Assembly: GCA_033239525.1 (NCBI GenBank)
Contig: BSYO01000022.1
Coordinates: forward strand, 8,203,947 to 8,267,946
Length of the DNA stretch: 64,000 bases
Direction: 5' to 3'
DNA from: Nepenthes gracilis
Lineage: Eukaryota; Streptophyta; Magnoliopsida; Caryophyllales; Nepenthaceae
Positions 51,094 through 63,214 of the stretch are shown here, piece after piece; position 1 is the stretch's first letter; each line of letters opens with the position of its first letter. The translations under genes and the position numbers were made by a program. The notes beneath the pieces are model-generated. The model was not told where the DNA came from and did not search any database. It saw nothing but the letters and a program-made list of their open reading frames with translations.

Positions 51094-52096
51094 AGAAGAG
51101 AGAAATAAAAATTTTTTCATTTCTATATGTATTAAATTGTATAACGAGTTATCCTTTTATTAAAAAGGAGGTAGCCTAAATTAGGAAAGCTTTATAATAG
51201 TAATTATATAAAATATCTAAATTATAGGATATCAATCAATTAATTTAAAAATAATATAGTTCTAATATATAAAAATAGTCTAAATTAGAAGATAATAGTC
51301 TTCTAAATTAAAAAAATGTGATATCCTAATTATATCCTTAATATTCCTTCTCAAACTCAATGTAGTTTGCAAGAAATTAGTTGGAGTTTAGAAACTAGAT
51401 CGATGTTGTGTCCAATCAGGTGAGTTTTTGTAAAAATATCTACCACCAATTCAGCTAAAGAGATTAGAAGGGCAAATATTGCTGTCTTTAATGTGATGAC
51501 ACACAAAATTATAACCAATCTCAATATATTTGGTACGTTCATGAAACACATAATTGTGGACAATCTATATCATAATATTAATTGTCATAATAGAGGGAAG
51601 TAACAAGGATTGAAAAATGTCGATATCCTATAAAAGCCAACACAATTAAAGAAGCTCACATATAGTATTAATAAGAGTGCAATATTTAGTCCCAATGTTA
51701 GAACGAGTAGCAACAACCTACTTTTTACCATGCCATGAGATGAGTGAATATCCTAATAAGTGGAAAAAACCAGTAGTAGAGCATTGATTGGTAGGATCAC
51801 CAACCTAATCAATATCAAAATATATTCGAAGTTCGAAAAAAGAGTGAGAGAAATTATGAAAGAGTTAAATTGTATTTATATATAAATAACTATATAACAA
51901 GCTATCCCTTTTATAAGAGGAGGTAGTCTAAGCTAGAAAAAATATAATAATAATATAAAATATTTCAATTAGAAGACATCAATTAGCTAATTTAAAAATG
52001 ATATAATTCAAAATTATAAAAATAATCTAAATTAAAAATTAGTAATATCCTAATTTAAAAAGAATATAATATCATGATTATATATCTAATAATCAT
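51094..52096 (-). mobile_element. miniature Copia deletion derivative
   Basis: Two related AT-rich blocks, 51094-51350 and 51846-52096, look like degenerate LTRs. Both contain ATTAAATTGTAT-like, GAGGTAG(C/T)CTAA and AATATCCTAATT-like strings in the same order. Between them is a minus-strand RNase H relic. The space for gag, protease, integrase and RT is absent. Borders are approximate. Confidence 0.6.
51370..51830 (-). pseudogene. Copia RNase H relic in the miniature element
   Basis: Read on the minus strand with frame changes: TTGFFHLLGYSLISWHGKK, TRSNIGTKYCTLINTICELL, then VFHERTKYIEIGYNFVCHHI and the GG-(A/R)-IFTK-like end near 51430. These match the last motifs of Copia RNase H (compare C2 at 27130-27530). 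Confidence 0.65.
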
Positions 52097-54653
52097 TCTT
52101 ATAAAAAGTGATACTAATACATTGCATGCACATTTCCACCCCACCCCACCACCATTACCCCTGCCGCCACTGCCGCTGCCACCTCCGCGTCATCGTAGGG
52201 CCAAAATAATCATTTAACCCAGAAATGCCATTTCACGGGGGTATAAATACTTATTCCTTATTTGCAAGAAATTATTATTCCTATAGCACATAAGCTAACA
52301 AAACAGTGCAATTCTAGTCTAATAAGTGAATGGAAAAGGGATGCCCTACCATCGAGCATCCAGACTCACCCCTGTAGCTACAGCATATTACATATGGAAC
52401 GATCAAAATGAAAAACTCTCCAATCCAAACCATCCTATCTACGCTAAAAAGACTATTCATCTTATCTAAAACTTTGTGACTGCAAAAATATATACAAAGC
52501 AACAATGGGTGCTCGGCAATAGCTTCCTAGGGCAGGGCAGGGCACGGCTGACTTGTGACGGTTTTTGTGATATTATTGTCTCTGCTTTGTTTTGTACCGG
52601 GGAGTTCTGTTTTGTTTGTTCAGTGTTTTTATTGGGTTACATTGATATCTCGATTCTGAACGACTCATTGGTTGCAGAAGAGTACATATACAAATCAATT
52701 TTGATGAAAATATGACTGATTACTTAAAAAAATAGCAACCGATTGGATTGCGTTACTGTGAACCCTGGGAGTCCGGCCAAGGGTGTCGGAGGCAATACAT
52801 GCATGCATTAGAATACCTCTCTTGCACGCCACTCTATAAGAAGATATCAGATGCTTTCTAATTACTTAATTCATATGCATGGTTTCAAAGTGTGTTTAAT
52901 AAGACAGTAATCGCAATACGAGGTTCAAACTCTTGCAATAAAGCTACTATCAATACTGTATTTTTCATGACACCATCATTATGTCACATTCTTCGATAAT
53001 TATTCAAAGAATTTCTAAGAAAATTAAGATCTGTGCCAAAATATGGAAATTAATCACCTTCAAAACAGTGGAGCATCCGATTTTTTTCCTCCCATTTGAC
53101 CTCAATTGGGTGAACCCGTGTTGCCATTTATAGCTTGTTCCGAGACGTTTCTATCAACACCAGTAACTCCTGAATCAAAGGTTACTACCACTCAAAAGTT
53201 AAGCAAACAACTTTAACCTTTTTCTTGCTCCCTTGCCATCAAATCCAAAAATTTCCACGAAACACGTTCTACATCGGAAGTGTTAATCAGTAAGAGAGTG
53301 GTTTCTCCACTGCTCTAGTATTATTTCGGGTTTCAAATTAAATTCATTTGTAGATTTGTAATATTTTTGAGTTAATGTATATAAAGCTGATCATGTCGTA
53401 CTTGTGTGTTTCAAATTATGAACCAGTTGTCTCACTAGAGATGGAGATCATGAGTTTGAATCAAGGAAACAACCTTTTAAATGATTTATATAAGACCACA
53501 TATAATAGACCTAAAGTGATTCGATATTTTTAACTTAACCAGTAATACATTAAGTCTCATGCACTAGTTGTCACCAATACAGATATATCCACATTCAAAG
53601 CAACAAGGGAACATACACAATTGTAGCATAGAAAGGAGAAAGCTTGAACTTAACCTACAACTACAAGCACTATTTCACCTGCTGTAGCTGATTGCACTTA
53701 CAATCCTCCCAGTGGACTGACTTTAATATTCATCCAGCAGTTAAATTAAAAATAAAAAATAAATATTAAATACTAAACAGTTATTTAAACCATTCAATAC
53801 AATCTCCACCATACTCATTATGAGTAGTTTGGTCTATCATCATCACCATACAATCTTCAGCATACTCTGAACTACCTTATCTGCTAATATCTATTGTTCA
53901 TCTACTCACCTCAATCACTAAAATTGACTAATTAACTTCATATATCATTAGTTAGTGTTACATTTCATTATTTTATTTGGTTGTCTTTTAGCTTGTTCTT
54001 TTTATAAAAAAAAATTGATATGTTGCCTTATTCATTCCCTTCTATGGCAACCTCTTAGGCATTTCAATTTAATATAACCCTAGTGTTATGCTAAAACTCA
54101 CCCTCAATATCAGAATCTTGCAAATATAGTAGGCTATATTATGCACATTGCTTAGCTTCAGTAAGACCTCTCATAGTATCTATTGATGCCAAATTTGAAA
54201 ATCTGGGCTTTTGTCAGGTAGATATTGATGAGATCCCCCAAACATTAGATTCACTTTTCCTTCTAATGTCTGGGATATACCCTTACAATATTAAAAAAAG
54301 AAAAGAAAAGAAAATATTATCTTATTTCTATACTATATCACTTTTAAAATAATCTCAACCATTGAAATAATAAGAAGACCTAAGATTTAGAAGGGCAAAA
54401 AAACCAGAAGTCCTAAAGAAGACCAAACAAGATCTTCCAAATTGATGAGACCATTATTAAGACTCCACTCTAAAGCTGAACAGAATCACAATGTACAGAG
54501 TCCACAGCTATTCGAGAGACAACAGAGCAGCTTTTTTTTTTTTTTTTTTTTGCAGCTGAGATTATGATGGCATTGTTGCAAGCATATGCTGCAGAAAAAA
54601 GAAAATAAAAAAGGAACGAAAATCCCTAACTTCTCAAGGAGGGCTGCATGAAA
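52097..54653. other. intergenic DNA
   Basis: No gene is supported. A C-rich, CCACC/CCGCC-rich pocket lies at 52137-52195. A 20-base T-run lies near 54532, downstream of the Iojap-like gene. The open frame at 52476-52715 has no recognised motif. Confidence 0.5.
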
Positions 54654-54725
54654 TTAAGCAGTTTTCTGCATTTTTTTTTTAGAATTATTCTTCCGACGTA
54701 CCTTCACCATTGCTTTTTCCAGATC
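54654..54725 (-). CDS. Iojap-like terminal exon
   Basis: 24 codons including the stop: DLEKAMVKVRRKNNSKKKMQ and KTA. The basic tail is usual for plant members. Confidence 0.75.
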   Translation of the reverse strand, partial: DLEKAMVKVRRKNNSKKKMQKTA

Positions 54726-57276
54726 CTGAAATTTTAAAATTTGAGGGGAAAAGGAAAAAAGGGTTAAACCATAAACAAACGAAGCAAGTAATTTCTACCC
54801 TTCAGTTCTTATTCATTTTTTTTTCCTGGGGTGAGGAGGAATGGAGATATAATTTTTTTCTATTTTTGATGTTTCCAAATGAAGGGAGATGGTATAATCA
54901 TAATTGACAATGCAACATTATTGAAAGAAGATCGAGGACCTTATTTTTATATGAAGGGCATAAAGGAATGCAAAACAAAACGACATTTAAAAGAGATCCT
55001 CGCATACATTCCTCTGGGGGGCTGAAAATAAATTTTCAAACTGTCCAAACCTAAGACAATCCAATCCACTAACCACAGTTTTACATATGGGTGGTTTGAC
55101 TATGTTTTAATTTTTTATTTAAACCACGTTTTCAGTTTTGTTATGATTTAAGAATTTAAACCGAACCAAATCAAACTAAACAGCAGACTACATATGCATA
55201 TATACATACATATGTACATATATAATAAATCAAACTCACTATTATAACTAAATATATCATGGTCATACTAATTTCGACTGTGCTTCTAAATCAACTAGCA
55301 ATATAAGTGATCAAAATCTAGAGCCCTTTAAGAATTTATTATTAGTTAAATTATCAGATGTTCTTATTTCTCATTGATATTGGCCATGTTTCAAGCAAAT
55401 TCTAATGATATTAAAAAATTTTTTGATGATATTAGAAAGTTTAAATATCAAATAATATTTTTTATTTTCCTAAATATTATATTTTATTGTTCTAATATCA
55501 TTTTTATTATTTTTCTCATTGTGAGTTTAAATTTGGCATTGAAATATTTCTTAATCATTGATTAATATTTTCATTCAAAGTATTTTTCTATTTCTTTATG
55601 ACATTTTTACTATATTTGTTATATTATTTAGGAGCATGTTTGAGATATTATCAATTTTATGTTAATAGCATTGCCTATTTATTTTAATTTTATTGCACAT
55701 GATACATGAAAATGAACAAATAACTTTTAGATTAATGAACTCAGTATTATAAACCACAAAAACAGTACAAACAAGCGAATCCACATATTGAATGTTTCGG
55801 CGATTTGTCTAGCTGGGGGTGTGGTTTCATATGGTAAGAATCCAAAGCACAATATGCAATTGATTACAGATTATGCTTCAATTCTCACCAAATCGATCCA
55901 AGTTCACTCTTACATTCCAACCCTTGCCCCTAGTTTGAAGCAAAGATGACAAAAAAATCAAAACTTGATAACCTAACACAACCAGACAGGAATTGACCAA
56001 GTTTTACCCATTTTTAATCACATTTGGTAAATCTGAAATTCATAGTGGGGATTTGTGTTTACTACATTGGATTTTCATCTGGCCAAAATTATTGCAGGCT
56101 GGGTTTGAAATATGGGTTCAAATTAGTGGATGGGCTTTGGGATTGGCTTCGACAACCCAATCCCAACTCATTGTCATCCCTAATTTGGAGATTGATAATA
56201 TCTGCATCCCACTTCTGAAAATAATAATTTTGCCAAGTGAAAGAATTCCTCTTCAAGCATAAAGCTTGGTGAATATCTTATTCATTTCCCTTTTTATATC
56301 CTCTTATTTTTGTCCCATAGAAGTCACTATGCTTTACAGATCAGAATAGCAACAATCACCAACTTATGTGGCCAACATCCAAACAAATTTCCTAAAGGAT
56401 TTGTTGTTTGAAATTCCAACTATAACTCTTGACAATGGCTGGGAAATCTGTCTATGAACTTCAATAACACAAATTTCGGTTTTTCCCCCCAGATAGAAGT
56501 ATTAAAGAGGAAAGGTTAATGAATATCAAAATCTCTTGCAGACCAACTTAAATTGGGTTTCAACAAAAGATTTAATGCTTGATTGCCTATATAACCAATT
56601 AATACAGTGAAAGATAATTTCCCTGATCTTTATTGCATAAGCAGAGTTAATATAACTTACCTGGCTAGATTCCATTGATGGCTTCTGTGAGGTCCAATGA
56701 CTTTCCAATTCATAATAAGCTCTGGCCTTCTCGTCTAGGGCGTGAATAATGACACCACCTACAACGGGGAGGGAATCACCACCAAAATTGCAGTAAGACT
56801 CATAATACTAGAAAGGCCGAAATTTTATCCTTTCCTTTGTCAAGATAATGAAAAAAATCAGTACAATTAAAGATAACTAAGCAAATTTAATGTGATATGA
56901 CGCATCCTTGATTGTTTGAGCCAACTTGTATTCTGTAGACAGAAATAAAATTACTATGAATAATATCACCAATAACAGGATGTGGCCAAAAACAATTTTG
57001 AAAATTCAACAACTTAAGCCACATCTACATAAATATTAGATACGGACAACAAAATCCAAATAGAATCTGACCACTCTTAGCTTAAACTATTTATAAACCT
57101 AACAGGTTACTCCTTGTGTGCAAATATATTGATAAACTGAACTGAAAAAAAAAATACCCATTTATAAGTAGCTCAACATAGTACATACCAGAGTCGATGA
57201 CAATCCACTTTCCACCTTCTTGCCCTTCCACACTTGGCAACAACATTCGCTGAGCCCCCTTTTGCTTTTGCTTAGC
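54654..57276 (-). CDS. Iojap/RsfS-like ribosome-silencing factor, 3' part (three exons)
   Basis: Exons on the minus strand: 57276-57189, 56758-56661 and 54725-54654, joined in phase, with TAA at 54654-54656. The product reads AKQKQKGAQRMLLPSVEGQ, GGKWIVIDSGGVIIHALDE, KARAYYELESHWTSQKPS and then DLEKAMVKVRRKNNSKKK. This is the C-terminal half of the Iojap/RsfS family, which binds ribosomal protein uL14 and blocks subunit joining. The WIVIDSG and HALDEKARAYYELE strings are typical of plant organelle members, probably mitochondrial. Splice sites are standard: TATATAG|, CTCTG|GTATGT, GTTGTAG|, CCAG|GTAAGT and TTTCAG|. The N-terminal exons with the targeting peptide and the first half of the domain are not seen up to 64000. 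They may lie beyond Gypsy B, or the gene may be truncated. Confidence 0.75.
56661..56758 (-). CDS. Iojap-like penultimate exon
   Basis: 98 bases, GVIIHALDEKARAYYELES to MESSQ. Carries the most conserved family motif. Confidence 0.8.
57189..57276 (-). CDS. Iojap-like upstream exon
   Basis: 88 bases, AKQKQKGAQRMLLPSVEG to WIVIDS plus one base. A T-rich tract and TATATAG precede it, so an upstream exon is expected but not found. Confidence 0.78.
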
Positions 57277-57479
57277 CTATATATGCAAAAAGAACAAACC
57301 AACCTTAGCTAAGTTGCAGCTTCTTCAATGCAGAAAAAACTTAAGAATGGCAACCACCAGAATTACCTATAGACCTATAACCTTCTCTATTTGGATAGAA
57401 GAATGCTAGGTCTTTTTTTGGCAATATCCATGTCAAAAGGCCATGTCTAATGAGTTGCATTTCAGCCAGCAGTTTTAGG

Positions 57480-58050
57480 ACTTAGTGTCCTTGGTCATGT
57501 CTATTACGAAGCACAAGCTGCACTGTTGAACCAAGGATGCTGAGAGGGTATTTTGCAAAATGCTCGTGCTAGACAAGCACTCAACAGGTGTACAAGTAGA
57601 ATATTGGCAAACAACACACTCGCACAATCAATTGAAAAATCAAGCAGAACATTGGCAGAGAGGTTGCACTTGACTATTGTGTGATTGGATCTTAGATGGC
57701 CAATTGTCAATGAGCACACACTCAAACCAACCCATGATAGGAAATTCAAGTGGGAGTTTTAATGCTTGACTAGCACATGAGTAGTGCTTGAGCGGTAGAG
57801 AACAGAAGACTCGCGCTTGACTAGCATGCTCTGGAGCTTGAGCAGTGAGCAATTTCTCTCACTACCACAGCTCTGAAACTGCTTTGACAGATCATTTTGT
57901 ATAAATAACCCTTATCCAACAACTCTCAAAATACACACAACACTAATGAAGTTTGAGAGAGAGCTCATTTAGGAGAAAACACTAAGCCTTGAGAGAAACC
58001 CCTTTTTCATAAATCCTTGTGAGTTATTGTCAACCACAATGCTAAAACAC
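57480..58050 (+). repeat. LTR-like block
   Basis: It has short direct repeats of GCTTGA(C/G)(T/C)(A/G)G, then TGTATAAATAAC (a TATA box at about 57899), then a leader with GAGAGAGAGCTC and CTTGAGAGAAACC. This layout is typical of plant Gypsy LTRs and may be a solo LTR in plus orientation. No second copy or target duplication was found. Confidence 0.35.
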
Positions 58051-58489
58051 AAAAACTCCTAGTAATTAAATGGGTCGCGTCACCCATATTCCAACATGGT
58101 CCGCTGTGAATAGTATTGAGTCGCGTCAAGCACAATCTAGCACTTTAGACCATTTTCGGCCATGAGGGGGTGCAGCCCAAATGCTGTGCTGGCCAAAGGC
58201 ACAGTTGGGTTATGCTAGGCATGGCTGGCAGCTGCCAACTGACCATTGCCTTTAAAAAATAAAAAATTTACATTTTTACTCCCACCCCATAAATTTGTAT
58301 AAATACACCCATATCCACCCTTTTTTAAAAATCACTCTCTACTCTCACTCCGCTACAAGTATGATATCTAACTTTATAATTATTGTTAATTTTAATTTGT
58401 AATTCAAATATTAGAAAATATTTTATTAAAATTTAATTATTAATTATGGCACAAATTTGAAAAAACTATCTCAATACTTCGGTACCTCA
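58051..58489. other. spacer between the LTR-like block and Gypsy B
   Basis: A TATAAATA motif (58300) and pyrimidine-rich sequence suggest another old promoter or transposon end, but nothing is firm. Confidence 0.3.
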
Positions 58490-59241
58490 TGGGTTCCTCA
58501 GACTTAGATTATTATATAAATTAGAGAGTCAGATGAATCCTTCAGCCAATCCAAAAGACTATAGGTCTAGTCTTCACAGCTGAAAATCTTGGCCCTGCGC
58601 ACCACAAAATGAGTTATAGGTATAAAGGACTCATTCTCCGATATATCCTCCGACGCTCAAATCAGCGATCTTTCTCAGAAAAATAGAAAAATAAAAAAGA
58701 AGAAAAGAAAGAGATAGAAAAGAGGATGAGTGTTAAGTCTTTGTAAGTTTAAAGCATTGAATTCCACTTTGAAAATGCTCTTTTCTAGCACTTGCACGGG
58801 CGAGTATGACTTGTCCCCTTCTTGGTTGGGGAATCTGTATTTATAGCTAGGGTTCTAACCGATTGTCTACCCGAAACCGTCGCCTGTAATGGAAAGCATT
58901 ATATTGCATTAAATGTCAGTTGTTACTTTCGATATATAACCGTTGTTTGGATTGATTCAATAACCATTCAATCATTAATTGTTGACCTTTACTCGGCCGT
59001 TACTGGACTGGGTTGTCCACGTGTGCATTGTCATCTCTCTAGTTGGCTATAACCTTTCATCATGATTTAATACCTCATTTATTACTCTGTTGAGCAATTA
59101 CTTGTCTCAATCTTGTACGTTCTCCGCCATTCAGTTGTTTAGAAGGTCAACCTAGTCCTCTCCATCTATATTCAAACTGTTGGCATTTGGGCCCCATTTT
59201 TAGTCTGGGCTAGGCTGGTCATGCCTAGGCTGTACCCAACA
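58490..59241 (-). repeat. 3' LTR of Gypsy element B
   Basis: The minus strand starts TGTTGGGTACAGCC at 59241, directly after the tract TATGGGGGGTTAA. The other end near 58490 (GAGGAACCCA on the minus strand) is set by similarity to the LTR end of element A. The 5' LTR is outside the window. Confidence 0.6.
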
Positions 59242-59242
59242 T

Positions 59243-59255
59243 TAACCCCCCATAC
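59243..59255 (-). other. polypurine tract of Gypsy B
   Basis: The minus strand reads TATGGGGGGTTAA next to the LTR start. Confidence 0.65.
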
Positions 59256-60525
59256 TTAGAGTTGTAATTCAAACTCCAAGTATTTCAAAAGAGGAAAGCC
59301 AATTGGGTTATTTATCAGGCCAGTTGTATGCACCACTGCTGGAGATTCTTTGCTAATGGCCGGTCTTGTATGGCAGGATTCAATTCCCTGCTATCTTTGA
59401 CCAATATTTCATGCCTTATCGAACACTATTTTTCCTTCGAAGACATGCATTTATTTTGCTATAAATTGAGGTTCCTCATCAAACTTTTTTCCCAGAACAT
59501 TCTCTTCTTTGTTCGGTTGTGTTTCACCTTTTGTAAGCATGTCGCCCTTATACTCAACGGTGCACATAGGTGCGGAGCTAGGATGAAAGACTTGTCAGGT
59601 TTCAATGCCGCGCATCGAGCATGTATCTAAAGTTTGTCTTGGTTACCCTCTTTTATTGAAGAAACCATCTTCGTTTCCCTTTTTTAATGTCCTAACCGGA
59701 GCCGACAGCACTTGCTGTAACTTTGCTGCTACTTTAGTCTTATCAGCCTCCACAAAAAGATAGAGATAGAAAAGGTTGGCATAGATGGACGTTCCGCTTG
59801 AGGGGCGAAGTTCCATTCCCCTTCTTCGTAGTCGATTTTCCTTTCTTTTGACATAACTCATCCATGTGCATGAGTATTTTGTTGTGAAAATATTTTCTTA
59901 CTTTTGCCACTCAAGTCATACTTTTTCCATCTATTCCATTCTTTTCGACTTGTATCTTTGTTGTTTAAAGCTTGTAAGCCACAAAAGAATCAAATAAGAT
60001 AACAGAGTGTTTGTACCACCTTAACTGCTCGAAAGAGGAGGGACTGTCTAAATATTTGGACTTCTTTGCCTTGTTATATCCAAATTTGTTTTTTTTTCAA
60101 TCTGATAATTTGATAGCTCGGATTTATAGACAACTCGGCTATCTGACGGCGTTCAAATGAAATTGGAACCTAACTTTGTAGTTCAAAAGTAACTGAATCG
60201 GTCCTCGCTTAATAAACAAAACTGAACTGTTGGTTGTCACTTTGTCAATTCGAAAGTTGTATCATCAGAGTCATCATTACCTAGGGCAGTGGAGGGAGTC
60301 ATCATTACCTAGGGCAGTGGAGGGAGTCATCGTGCGGCGATTCAATGTTTTGACAAGTATCTCCTATCACCAAAACGTTGCATTTCTTTGAATGCGTTAG
60401 TGAGTGAGCCACGTCGTTTTGGTCAAATCTTTTCAATTTAATCTCTACACACCTTCTCTTCCATTTCACTTTTCGATTTGTTGCACTCCCTCTTCCAAGG
60501 CAACTTTTGTTAATTTTTTATCGCA
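59256..60525. other. region between 3' LTR and antisense ORF in Gypsy B
   Basis: No motif was recognised. A 28-bp unit (AGTCATCATTACC...) is repeated twice at 60269-60324. The promoter of the antisense ORF is expected before 60526. Confidence 0.45.
60269..60324 (+). repeat. 28-bp tandem repeat, two copies
   Basis: AGTCATCATTACCTAGGGCA plus eight bases occurs at 60269 and 60297 without a difference, followed by a seven-base start of a third copy. Confidence 0.85.
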
Positions 60526-62521
60526 ATGGCTCGCCGAATTTCCACGAAGGGTGTTGCTGGTATACCTTCTCGCCTCACGGCCAATCAAGTGTGGGAAATC
60601 TACAAGAGGTATAATATTCTTGTTACCATTCTCTTCCAAGTTCCATCGCCCTTGAGAGGGCATGCTCCTCGAGACTTGTCTTTATTGCCATCTATGAGGT
60701 TCACTTGAAGGAGAGCCTCTTGATCCCATTAGCTACGGAGTTTTATAAAATAATAGAGGCCTTGGAGATCCCCATGGCCATCTTCATTCCAATGCAGTGA
60801 GGTACCTCGTTTATTTATGTATCTTTTTTCCGCCGCAAAGAGCACCAATTGGACATTAAGGTTGTTTTTAGGTTCAACCAGGAGGATGATTAGACTTCTT
60901 TCACCTCTAGGAAGGGGTTTAAAATACGCAAAGTGCATCCGGACTCCATTAAGGGATGGAAAGACCGATATTTTTTCATGGAGGTTCCTTCCAATTGGAC
61001 TCTCTCCAATAATCAAAGAGTTGCTAATTCTGTTTTTTCGGGCATGGTTTTGGACAATGAGGTTTTTATGTCCAAGCCAATGACTAATTTGATAGAGAAT
61101 AATGTAGTTGAGTTGCAGAAGGTGGGTAATTTTCTAACCCGGAGGGTGTTGGACAAAGTCAATTGGCAAATCGTTCTGGGCAAAAAAAAAAAACCGTCAC
61201 CGACATGCCTCCCCTGCAGGCTAAAAAGAAAAGCTAAAGAGCTTTTCATTGAGACCTCTCTAGAAGGCGATGGTTGGGCAAGCAGGTGTTCTAGTTGTTT
61301 GGTTGTCCTCTAATACCGCCGTAGATAGGGCAGTTGAGAAAGCCTGTGATGAGATGGTCGAGACAAATATTGGCCAACCATCTCGGAGGTTGAACCCAAT
61401 ATTTTCTTCGTCTGATGACTCGATTTTTGAAGAAGTGCCGGCATTTAACCTCGAGGGGGGAGTCCCTCCCATAGTTTCCATGGAAACAAATGACCTTGAG
61501 ACTCGAGCCATGAATGATGAAGAGCCGATTGTTGCTCCATTCATTGCCGAGTATGGGGTCCCAATTTTGGTCAGTTCTTCGCCAAATAAGTTGGCTTTAG
61601 CTCCTCCAGCTACTACAGTGGTGGAGCCCGCAAATAATGGTTGAGCAGTAGAAATGCTTGGGCCTTGCTTTTTTCCATCTGAGATTCCAGATGAGGAGGC
61701 CCCCATAGCAAGCCTTTCATCATCAGAGGCTTCTAAAGATCCGAGGGCTTTTTCAGCCGCCACCGGAATTGTAACTCCCTTATACTGCCGTTCTCTACCC
61801 ATTTTATGTTGAAGGACTTCACCGGCTGCAAGCCTAAGGTCCGATAGGCCGTCACCAAGTGCCACTCCTTGTGAAGAATTTCTCACTCAAGAGGTATTTG
61901 ATTCCTTTCCTAATGTTGCTGCTTATAATTTGAGAGTTCACTTGTTTTGCAGTCCCAGAATTTGGTATGCTTAGTCAAGGATGGACTATGTAAACGGGAC
62001 ACTGAAATTGTCTACCTTTCCCGATCGTACGTTGATTGTGTGGTGTTCGAGGATTTGGCCCTCCGAGCGGTGACCGCCAAAGTTCAGGAAAAATGTCTAC
62101 GTGATCAAGTTGTGCATCTTTAAAAAGAGTTGTCCAAGTGGATGATGAGGTCTCGCAATCTCGTCAATGAAAATTCCATAGCTAGAGGCCAAATTGCTTC
62201 GCTTGAGGACAAACTCTAGGAAACCGAGTGTAAGTCCACCTTGGAAACCAACCTAATTGACAATCTTTGGAAGAACGAGCTACGCTTGAAGAAGACTCGA
62301 AGAGAAGCTTTCGACCTAAGGAGATAAGTTCCGTCCTAGATTCTCGATTCTGGGATTGGCATCACCCCTGTAAGCGGATCATCTCCCTAGTGGCCCCCAA
62401 TTTTCCGCTGGCCTGTCTTAACCAAATGAAAGTTGGAGCCATCCAGAGTTCTAACATTAAAGACTTTTCAAAACCTAGAGATAATCTGCCTCTAGGACCT
62501 TCTTTGAGTCCTAGGTCTTAG
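60526..62521 (+). pseudogene. antisense ORF of Gypsy B (Transposase_28-like)
   Basis: Starts MARRISTKGVAGIPSRLTAN at 60526. After frame changes it shows YEVHLKESLLIPLATEFY, HPDSIKGWKDRYFFMEVPSN and LEGDGWASR, which parallels the antisense unit of element A (NPNSVKYWKDRYFYL). A middle acidic part (61270-61644) and a distal part (62267-62520, WHHPCKRIISLVAPNFPL) match the layout of unit II in element A. Several stops and shifts make it a relic. One copy only, without the triplication seen in A. Confidence 0.6.
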
Positions 62522-63214
62522 GTGTCCTTGAAGCTTTGGATTATTTCAATTAGTGGTGATCTTTTGTATTGAACTAGAGTGCTTTTCCGTGTATATGTAA
62601 TAATGTTGCCATTCGTATTCAAGTGTTTGGTGCATCAACTAAATCTTCTAATTATTGTTGCTAACGTTGCTTTTGTCACAAAACATTTCAATTTGGCAAA
62701 ATTTTTGTTTGCTAGCTAGGTGATTCCGCCATTGTTGCCAGGCTTAATTGGACCCTAATCCATGGACCATGTTCGACTGATGGTATCTGCCCCATGGAAG
62801 AATGTTAAGGCACTCATGCAGGAAAGCCCCTTGAGGTTTTATTAGCCAAACCGTGATGTTTTATTTAGTATCATTTGACCTCTGTTATGACCTCGCAAAA
62901 GGGATAGGGCGCTTTGTCTTGTAGCACCCGGGTCCATGTTGTTGGTTCATGACCGCACTTAGAGCCGTACAATTTTGTCAACCAGCAACGTGACTGCATC
63001 ACTGTATGGGTCGTGTTAGCAGGCGAGATGTGAAGAACCAATTGCCTAACTCAGTCCGTCATGGTCATAAAGTTACATGCAAGCATCCAAATGAGCAATA
63101 AATGCAAACATTGGACATAAAAACTAATTTTATTAATATGGTAAAATACAATACACAAGCACTCTTCAAGCGGGGAATAAAACATACCTCTTACATCCAT
63201 ATGTACAAGGACCG
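62522..63214. other. convergent 3' spacer of Gypsy B
   Basis: Noncoding. AATAAA lies on the plus strand at 63097-63102 and on the minus strand at 63134-63129, so the antisense ORF and pol transcripts would end within about 35 bases of each other. Confidence 0.5.

Noticed and set aside
52137..52200. C-rich CCACC/CCGCC pocket as a coding exon
   Set aside because: It would encode a short Pro/Thr or Ala-rich stretch only, with stops on either side. Treated as simple sequence.
54532..54725. Iojap-like exon as a processed retrocopy with an A tail
   Set aside because: The A-run on the minus strand lies about 100 bases after the stop, but the locus keeps three introns-separated exons with splice signals, so it is not a retrocopy.
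59328..59630. 100-codon open frame in Gypsy B
   Set aside because: No motif, located between the 3' LTR and the antisense ORF, and without counterpart in element A.
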